Source: Erginobacter sp964465735
GTDB lineage: Bacteria; Auribacterota; Erginobacteria; Erginobacterales; Erginobacteraceae
Assembly: GCA_964465735.1 (NCBI GenBank)
Contig: CAYXKT010000036.1
Coordinates: 1 to 20,419 of the forward strand
Direction of reading: 5' to 3'
Length of the DNA: 20,419 nucleotides
Of this stretch, positions 15,444-20,419 are shown piece by piece. Every line of letters begins with the position of its first letter. Position 1 is the stretch's first letter. The notes under the pieces were generated by a model. That model saw only the letters and a list, made by a program, of their open reading frames with translations, searched no databases and had not been told where the DNA came from. The translations under genes were made by a program, and so were the position numbers.

Positions 15444-15490
15444 GGCACGGACATTCCTGTCTGTGCCGGCTAAAAGCGCAGGCAGGAATG
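15444..15490. repeat. Palindromic repeat with two alternative stems
   Basis: GGCACGGACA (15444-15453) pairs with TGTCTGTGCC (15458-15467) over 10 bp around TTCC. Alternatively CATTCCTGTCTG (15452-15463) pairs with CAGGCAGGAATG (15479-15490) at 11 of 12 positions. The two folds exclude each other. Its form is that of a dispersed intergenic repeat. Confidence 0.6.
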
Positions 15491-15627
15491 ACGCCTCACC
15501 TTAAATGAGACTCACGCCTCACTCTCTTAAAAAATATGTCAATATATTAAACTCAAGGACAATCTCAATTGAAATTCGGTTTTGATCTGGCCCCCCTTCA
15601 GGGGGGCTGATTAATTGGTGCTGATCC

Positions 15628-15790
15628 ATTATGATCCCGGCGATTCTCGCCGGGCTATGATGTTTTACCCCTTTGGGGTAACTGAAGGGACGTGAACGGC
15701 GTTTAACATCAGAGCCCGGAGTGCAACCCCGGGATAAAAGACGCCGCCATCAACTCTCAGCAGCACTCCAACGGAGTGCCGGATCATAAT
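15628..15790. repeat. Closed multi-stem structured element
   Basis: A 163-base unit closed by a perfect 10-bp inverted repeat, ATTATGATCC (15628-15637) with GGATCATAAT (15781-15790). Inside: CCCGGCGA-TTC-TCGCCGGG (15636-15654); TGATGTT (15658-15664) with AACATCA (15705-15711) enclosing TTACCCC-TTT-GGGGTAA (15665-15681); CCCGG (15715-15719) with CCGGG (15729-15733); and GCACTCC-AAC-GGAGTGC (15763-15779). CGGCGT (15697-15702) with ACGCCG (15741-15746) is an alternative pairing. It may be a non-autonomous mobile repeat or a structured RNA. It resembles dispersed elements I recall from other bacterial genomes whose translations are annotated as spurious proteins. Confidence 0.6.
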
Positions 15791-16047
15791 CCGAGACAGT
15801 ATTTCCTTTGAGAACCAGCGTAATTTCAGTAGAGCAATTTACGCATTATATCAGATACCAGTCTCATTTACCTGGGACGCCAGGCTCATCTACTATGAGC
15901 CGCGACATTCAGATTGAATTATTTGATGAACTCCTTGGTCATAATAGGGCCGCAACTTTCCGTTCAGACACTATATACTCTAAAATTTGGACTGAACCGC
16001 GAATTCCCGGGTGATCGACGGTGAAGTTTAGCGATTTTTGATCGTAG

Positions 16048-16818
16048 TCAGATCTTCGGCCCCCCCTTGCCTGGCCGCAGTTCGGCGGCTGCGGCCTTGT
16101 CGAGAAACCAGCGAAGCTGGCCCGAAAGAGGAGCAACCAGTTCCGCCGGCAGAGCTGAACCTTGACTGTCGCCTCTCAGTACCCGGGCTACTATCCGCGC
16201 TTTCCGCGGACCTGCGGCAATAAATGCCACCCGGCGGGCGTTGTTGATTACTGGGAGTGTCAGGGTGACCCGCTGTCTTGGTGACCGGAGGCTATCCGTC
16301 ACCGCCACCGCCCAGCGCCGGTTTTCAGTCAGGGCCGGGAGGCCGGGGAAGAGTGACGCGGTATGTCCGTCTTCGCCCAGCCCGAGCAGGATCAGGTCGA
16401 AACGGGGCGGACGGGCGGGATCGGATTCGAAGACTCGCTTCAACCTCCCCTCATAACCGGCGGCTGCCTCCGCCGGGTTGAGTGGATTTCTTAGCTGATG
16501 GATTTGTTTGGGGGGGATGGGCAGATATCGCAGGAGCATCCGGTGGGCCTGGCCGTAGTTACTCTCCGGGCTCTCCGGGGCCACGCAGCGCTCATCGGCC
16601 CAGAAAACTTCCCAGGCCGGCCAAGCGGCTCCAGCCGCTTTTCGGCGATCAATCAGGGCCGGCGAGATAATTTTCAGCAGGGAACCGCCCGAAAGTGCCA
16701 AAGTGAACCGGCCCCGGGCAGTGACAGCTTTGTCCGCCCGGCTGAGGAGATAATCGGCGGCGGCTTCCCCGAGTCCTGCCCGGGACGGGCGGACAATGAC
16801 TTTAAAGGGAGCTTTCAT
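16048..16818 (-). CDS. pgl: 6-phosphogluconolactonase
   Basis: A 256-residue cytoplasmic enzyme that hydrolyses 6-phosphogluconolactone to 6-phosphogluconate, the second step of the oxidative pentose phosphate pathway. Motifs: FTLALSGGSLLKII (sugar-phosphate loop), VFWADERCV and FDLILLGLGEDGHTASLFPG, which carries the catalytic histidine. Length is normal. I start at ATG 16818 (MKAPFKVIV); a TTG at 16839 gives seven more residues and overlaps the stop of the short upstream frame (TTGA), so translation may be coupled. It is the last gene of the gnd-zwf-pgl unit. Confidence 0.92.
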   Translation of the reverse strand: MKAPFKVIVRPSRAGLGEAAADYLLSRADKAVTARGRFTLALSGGSLLKIISPALIDRRKAAGAAWPAWEVFWADERCVAPESPESNYGQAHRMLLRYLPIPPKQIHQLRNPLNPAEAAAGYEGRLKRVFESDPARPPRFDLILLGLGEDGHTASLFPGLPALTENRRWAVAVTDSLRSPRQRVTLTLPVINNARRVAFIAAGPRKARIVARVLRGDSQGSALPAELVAPLSGQLRWFLDKAAAAELRPGKGGPKI

Positions 16819-16835
16819 TTCCGGACGGCCGGCCT

Positions 16836-16991
16836 TCAAGACACCGCCCTCTGCCGGTATTTACGATAGGGAGGGAGCCCGCCGCTGTGGTATTTTCGGC
16901 CAACGGTGGGATAATAGATATCTCGGATCCGATAATCCCGGTTTGAGACAATCAGCATCTGACCGTTTCCTGAGGGGATCTTCCGAACCAT
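16836..16991 (-). pseudogene. GH15 glucoamylase-like N-terminal fragment (51 codons)
   Basis: A short frame ten bases after the zwf stop, with a strong GAGAGGACT-ATG start and a stop touching pgl. The start (MVRKIPSGNG) and the segment NRDYRIRDIYYPTVG (17-31) match the N-terminus of GH15-family glucan glucohydrolases, which begin with a similar P.GNG...DY..RD.Y.P.VG pattern. The rest of that roughly 600-residue protein is missing; the last 16 or so residues look like unrelated sequence. I read it as the remnant of a gene deleted from the operon, leaving its translation start intact. It might still be translated as a small peptide. Confidence 0.7.
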
Positions 16992-17001
16992 AGTCCTCTC
17001 T

Positions 17002-18555
17002 TTATATCCGCAGCCATTCCCGGTTTTCCTGTTTAAGCAAAAGATCGGATTCTTCCGGCCCCCAGCTCCCGGCGGGGTAGTTGGGAAATTCGGTCGGCAG
17101 GGAATTCTCCCAGTGTTGATTGATCGGATCGACCACCGTCCATTGAGTGTCAACCCCATCCTGGCGGACAAAGAGGGTAAGGTCACCCCGGAGGCAGTCG
17201 ATCAGGAGCCGCTCGTAGGGGCGGTGATTCTTCACCCGGAATGCCCGGCGATAGTCAAAATCCATTGTGACCGGATAGATCTCGTTGCGGGAGAGAGGAT
17301 GTTTGACCCCGAAGTGGAGTCGGATATCTTCCCGGGGCTGGATAGTCAGGGTGAGGACGTTGGGCCGCATTGCCCGTCCGGTCTGGCTGAAGAGCTTCAA
17401 GGGGGGCTGCTTGAACTCGATCCGGATCTGGGTCAGGTGGCGGGGGAGTCGTTTACCGCTTCGGAGGTAGAAAGGAACCCCGGCCCAGCGCCAGTTGTCG
17501 ATCAGGAACCGGGTGGCGATGAAGGTGGGGACGTTGGAGTCGGGGGCGACATTCTTCTCCTCTCGATACCCGGAGACCGGTTTCCCCTCGATCTTCCCCG
17601 GCCCATATTGGCCCCGGACCGTCCATCGGTCAACGTCTCTCTCCCGGAATTTCTGGATCGAACGGAAAACTTTTACCTTCTCATCACGGATGTACTCGGG
17701 GGCGAAACCGACCGGGGGTTCCATCGCCACCAGGGCAACCAGCTGGAGCAGATGGTTTTGGAAGATATCTCGGACCACTCCGGTTCCTTCATAGTAGGTT
17801 CCTCGGTGCTCGATTCCGAGGTTCTCGGCGACGGTGATCTGGACGTTGTCGATGTAGCGACGGTTCCAGAGCGGTTCGAAGATTGAATTCGAGAGACGGA
17901 AGAAGATGATGTTCTGGACTGTCTCCTTGCCCAGGTAATGATCGATCCGAAAGATCTGCCGCTCCTCGAAGGCCCTGGAGACGACCCCGCCGAGCTGGGC
18001 CGCCGAGCGGCGGTCGCGTCCGAAGGGTTTTTCGATGATGATCTTGGTCTCGAACCGCCCCTGGCAGAGCCGGTGTTCGTCCAGTAAGGGGATGATAGTC
18101 GGGGTCAGATCCGGGGGGACAGCCAGGTAGTAAATTACCGGGCGCTTCTTTCCGTCATCGCCTCCTCCGAACCGGTAGAGGTCGGCGGTCAGCTTTTGGT
18201 AGTTGTCTCCGTCTTTGAAGTTGCCGGCCCGATAAAAAAGTTTCTCCAAAAAAGCTTCCCGTTGCGTCTGGTCGTTCTCCTCTTCTCCGAACTCTTTGAG
18301 GGCGGCTCGGGCGAAGTCCCGGTAGCCGCGGTCGTCGAGCGGGGGTAGGCCGAATCCGATGATGGCAAAATCCTTCGGCATCTCCCCTTCCCGGTAGATA
18401 TGATAAAGCATCGGCAGCAGCTTACGCCGGGAGAGATCACCGGCCCCGCCGAAGATCACCATCGTGAAGGGTTCGATATAAAAATCGTCGGAGGGGATAT
18501 CGCAGATCTGGGGAGAACTCAGTGCCGGAAGAGAATTGTCGATCGGTTTATTCAT
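17002..18555 (-). CDS. zwf: Glucose-6-phosphate 1-dehydrogenase
   Basis: 517 residues, cytoplasmic, first enzyme of the oxidative pentose phosphate pathway (glucose 6-phosphate to 6-phosphogluconolactone with NADP or NAD). Motifs: nucleotide-binding FGGAGDLSRRKL (35-46), YLAVPP (143-148), EKPFG (175-179), the substrate-binding RIDHYLGKE (203-211) and the catalytic-histidine segment RDIFQNHLLQLV. The first 30 residues are an extra N-terminal extension compared with compact homologues. The start overlaps the gnd stop by four bases (ATGA). The stop is ten bases before the GH15 fragment. Confidence 0.97.
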   Translation of the reverse strand: MNKPIDNSLPALSSPQICDIPSDDFYIEPFTMVIFGGAGDLSRRKLLPMLYHIYREGEMPKDFAIIGFGLPPLDDRGYRDFARAALKEFGEEENDQTQREAFLEKLFYRAGNFKDGDNYQKLTADLYRFGGGDDGKKRPVIYYLAVPPDLTPTIIPLLDEHRLCQGRFETKIIIEKPFGRDRRSAAQLGGVVSRAFEERQIFRIDHYLGKETVQNIIFFRLSNSIFEPLWNRRYIDNVQITVAENLGIEHRGTYYEGTGVVRDIFQNHLLQLVALVAMEPPVGFAPEYIRDEKVKVFRSIQKFRERDVDRWTVRGQYGPGKIEGKPVSGYREEKNVAPDSNVPTFIATRFLIDNWRWAGVPFYLRSGKRLPRHLTQIRIEFKQPPLKLFSQTGRAMRPNVLTLTIQPREDIRLHFGVKHPLSRNEIYPVTMDFDYRRAFRVKNHRPYERLLIDCLRGDLTLFVRQDGVDTQWTVVDPINQHWENSLPTEFPNYPAGSWGPEESDLLLKQENREWLRI

Positions 18556-19475
18556 TGTCCACCCCCATTCCTCGCTCCCCGGACTTCGTGGCCGCCGAAC
18601 TGGCCTCGGAGCGCGGACAAGAGTTTTGCTCCGAAGGATGAATTCTGCCGGGAGCGGAACCGGATTTGGAGGGCCAGAGTGATCACCGGGAGGGGGACCC
18701 CGAGGTCAATGCTTTCCCGGGCTGTCCAGCGGCCTTCCCCGGAATCGGGGACATAGGGGGCGACGTTTTCAAGACCGGGGTTTGCGGCCAGCGCGGCGGC
18801 AGCCAGGTCGAGCAGCCAGGAGCGGACCACCGATCCGGAGCGCCAGATCTCGGCGATCGCGGCCGGATCGAGATCGAATTCCTCCTTCGCCCGAAGAAGT
18901 TCGAAACCCTCGGCGTAGGCCTCCATCAGTCCGTACTCGATCCCGTTATGAACCATCTTGACGAAATGCCCGGCACCCGAGGGACCCACTCGTCCCCAAC
19001 CCCGGTCGGGTTCGGGGGCCAGGGTCTCCAGAAGCGGGCGGAGCGTTGAGACTGCCGCCTCATCTCCCCCGACCATCATACTGTAGCCTCCAGCCCGCCC
19101 CCAGACGCCCCCGCTGGTACCGACATCGACGAGATGGATCCCCCGCTTCTGAAGGGCGTCGGCCCGGATGATGGTCTCCCGGTAGTCGCTGTTGCCGCCG
19201 TCGACGACAATGTCACCGGCCGCCAATCGGTCTCCAAGCTCGGAGATCACCGCCTTGGTGGGTGCCCCGGAAGGAACCATCGCCCAGATGACCCGGGGGG
19301 AGGAAAGCTTCTCCACCGCCTCCTGCGGCGTTCCGGCCACCTCGAACCCCTTCTCCCCGGCGGCCCGGAGCGTGTCCCGGTTATGGTCAAAGACTACCAC
19401 CCGATGGCTGCCGGCCAGAAGTCGTTCGGCCATATTGGCCCCCATCTTGCCCAGCCCGAACACCGCGACATCCAT
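18552..19475 (-). CDS. gnd: 6-phosphogluconate dehydrogenase, decarboxylating, short type
   Basis: 307 residues, third enzyme of the oxidative branch, yielding ribulose 5-phosphate, CO2 and reduced cofactor. Rossmann motif GLGKMG (7-12), substrate loops VDGGNSDYRET (91-101) and GTSGGVWGR (119-127), and catalytic Lys173 in HFVKMVHNGIEYG. At about 300 residues it belongs to the short GndA/YqeC-like class, many of which use NAD, not the 470-residue E. coli class. Acidic Asp30 after the second strand (VVVFDHNRDT) would favour NAD, an inference. The start has GAGGAG seven bases upstream. First gene of the minus-strand operon gnd-zwf-pgl. Confidence 0.95.
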   Translation of the reverse strand: MDVAVFGLGKMGANMAERLLAGSHRVVVFDHNRDTLRAAGEKGFEVAGTPQEAVEKLSSPRVIWAMVPSGAPTKAVISELGDRLAAGDIVVDGGNSDYRETIIRADALQKRGIHLVDVGTSGGVWGRAGGYSMMVGGDEAAVSTLRPLLETLAPEPDRGWGRVGPSGAGHFVKMVHNGIEYGLMEAYAEGFELLRAKEEFDLDPAAIAEIWRSGSVVRSWLLDLAAAALAANPGLENVAPYVPDSGEGRWTARESIDLGVPLPVITLALQIRFRSRQNSSFGAKLLSALRGQFGGHEVRGARNGGGQ

Positions 19476-19659
19476 ATCAAACTCCTCTGAACCGGGATTA
19501 TGCTGAAAGAATCTTGATCATATTTCTCTGAATGCTGTGCTGGGAAAACATTCTTCAATAGCCCTTCAGTATTGATTGCGGCCGCAAACCGCTTTTGAGA
19601 GTTTCGGATTTAGCCGAACTTTCTCAGCTTCGTCGGAAAAGGTTTCACCCCGGGGTTTT

Positions 19660-20013
19660 CTATGACAAAAGTCGATTGATCTTCGCCGCACAGATAAAAT
19701 CATTGTCGGAAAGTCCGCCGATCGAGTGTGTTGAGTAACGGATCCGGCAGACCTTATAACCGAACTCGATCTCGGGGTGGTGGTCCTGGTTAATTGCGAC
19801 CCAGACCACTGCATTCACGAAGGGGACTGTTTCCGAATAATTTTTAAAGGTAAATGTTCTGTGGATCTCTCCGTTTTCATATTGCCAGCCCGGAAGATCT
19901 TGCAAAAGTTTTCGAACCTCTGATTCGGTCTTTGGCTTGGTTATGTTTTTGCCGGAAGCGTTTATCAGAGATGCCGGTATTGGTCCTTGCGGAGAAGATT
20001 TTTTGCCATTCAT
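19660..20013 (-). CDS. Pterin-4a-carbinolamine dehydratase
   Basis: A 117-residue cytoplasmic protein of the PCD/DCoH family, which dehydrates 4a-hydroxytetrahydropterin and so recycles pterin cofactor. The core is clear: LPGWQYENGEIHRTFTFKNY (40-59), NQDHHPEIEFGY with active-site His78-His79-Pro80 and STHSIGGLSDNDF with His96. The ATG at 20013 is chosen because AGAGGA is well placed; the longer frame to 20091 is not conserved-looking. Residues 1-27 form a flexible extension. No aromatic amino acid hydroxylase is in the window, so its pathway partner is unknown. The 184 bases between its end and gnd contain no gene. Confidence 0.92.
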   Translation of the reverse strand: MNGKKSSPQGPIPASLINASGKNITKPKTESEVRKLLQDLPGWQYENGEIHRTFTFKNYSETVPFVNAVVWVAINQDHHPEIEFGYKVCRIRYSTHSIGGLSDNDFICAAKINRLLS

Positions 20014-20419
20014 AGGATTTCCTCTTGATCTGAATATTTGCGTCTTCGGCCCGTTAAAAACGCTGTTATCGGCACCGCCATTGGTTGTCATTACGGGAAA
20101 TCTCAGCCTGGAGATTGCCTTGTCGGAGCGAAGGTTTTCGGACCTTTTCCCAATGACAATAGCCGGCTTATGAAACAGTAGAGACTTTTAGATAGTGTCT
20201 GAACAAAACCCCCAAAAACCAAGTCATTGCAAAAAGGGACGATGAAGCAATCTGTTGGTTTTGGGATGAGATTGCTCCGTCACTTCGTTCCTCGCAATGA
20301 GGAATTCTATGTAATTGGAGGTTCCATCCAGGCATTAGATAGCTGAATTGTTACCAGGTATTTAATTTAACCTAAATTGAGCGATTCTATGCGGCGAACT
20401 GCACCAATCTTTTGCGTCC
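20014..20419. other. Repeat-bearing intergenic region at the right edge
   Basis: No gene supported on either strand to the window end. It holds the full GCAATGA inverted repeat with its tail (20223-20334). The AT-rich stretch after 20340 may carry a promoter for a gene outside the window. Confidence 0.5.
20223..20334. repeat. Dispersed inverted repeat (GTCATTGC...GCAATGA) with tail
   Basis: Outer arms TCATTGC (20224-20230) and GCAATGA (20294-20300) and inner arms AGCAATCT (20246-20253) and AGATTGCT (20269-20276) are perfect; the bases between pair partly. The tail TATGTAATTGGAG..CAGGCA (20309-20334) recurs at 10667-10694. Half copies lie at 10630-10660 and 4496-4528. This is the general form of the GTCATTGCGAG..GAAGCAATCT intergenic palindromes common in bacteria. 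Confidence 0.75.

Larger units (their letters stand above)
15243..16047. other. Repeat-rich stretch without a convincing gene
   Basis: It separates the DUF488-glycosylase pair from pgl. It holds a hairpin repeat (15444-15490), an AT-rich patch (15530-15580), a C6/G6 hairpin (15591-15606) and a multi-stem folded element (15628-15790). Frames at 15255-15473 and 15808-16014 have no ribosome binding sites and the first ends in repeat sequence, so I do not call them genes. Right of 15800 I see nothing recognisable. Confidence 0.6.

Noticed and set aside
15255..15473. 72-residue plus-strand frame
   Set aside because: Its end lies in the palindromic repeat (GGTDIPVCAG); frames like this are typical of repeat translations.
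15444..15790. CRISPR array
   Set aside because: The repeats are palindromes of different sequence without regular spacing or spacers.
15808..16014. 68-residue plus-strand frame
   Set aside because: TTG start without a ribosome binding site and no recognisable similarity; possible remnant, not supported as a gene.
17113..17886. 257-residue plus-strand frame
   Set aside because: Antisense shadow of zwf caused by high GC.
20014..20091. 26-residue N-terminal extension of the pterin dehydratase
   Set aside because: The internal ATG has a good AGAGGA site and the extension shows no family similarity.

Overview
The window reads as a chromosomal segment of a diderm (Gram-negative-type) bacterium that I cannot place with confidence. 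The diderm reading rests on a lipoprotein signal, a LolA-like carrier, an MlaE/MlaF/MlaD phospholipid transporter and an MCE protein whose C-terminus looks like an outer-membrane beta-barrel. Most genes are GC-rich, start with ATG behind GGAG-type ribosome binding sites, and often overlap by 1-4 bases. The mix (archaeal-type short Psd, short 6-phosphogluconate dehydrogenase, palindromic repeats between genes) suggests an uncultured or environmental lineage; this is inference only.

Layout. 2-310: tRNA-Arg(TCT) and tRNA-His(GTG). 365-2481: a lipoprotein built of about nine helical repeats, then a YbaK-type aminoacyl-tRNA deacylase. 2482-4384: a low-density zone with a winged-helix remnant, a WYL-domain protein and palindromic repeat sequence. 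4385-4649: tRNA-Lys(CTT), tRNA-Glu(CTC) and a strong bidirectional terminator. 4648-6165 (minus): a beta-CASP metallo-beta-lactamase-fold protein with a Sec signal peptide. 6307-10489 (plus): an envelope lipid cluster made of a methyltransferase-like stub, a LolA-like protein, MlaE, MlaF and a 463-residue MlaD. 10770-13275: psd, pssA and a LysM/L,D-transpeptidase. 13415-13912: an N-acetylglutamate-synthase-like GNAT. 14173-15242: a visibly AT-richer two-gene unit (DUF488 plus Mug-type DNA glycosylase), followed by about 800 bases dense in palindromic repeats. 16048-19475 (minus): gnd-zwf-pgl, the oxidative pentose phosphate pathway, with the 5' end of a GH15 glucoamylase-like gene stranded between zwf and pgl. 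19660-20013 (minus): a pterin-4a-carbinolamine dehydratase. The right edge carries another dispersed inverted repeat.

How it fits together. pssA and psd make phosphatidylethanolamine in the inner membrane, and the Mla unit beside them would move phospholipid between membranes. MlaD lacks separate MlaA/MlaC partners here but carries its own barrel-like C-terminus, which points to a one-protein trans-envelope bridge like that described for Veillonella MlaD. The L,D-transpeptidase and lipoprotein add an envelope theme. The gnd-zwf-pgl block supplies NAD(P)H and pentoses. No CRISPR array, rRNA, intact transposase or integrase was seen. The best candidates for something new are the MlaD-barrel system, the secreted beta-CASP protein, the folded repeat at 15628-15790, the DUF488-glycosylase islet and the GH15 remnant.
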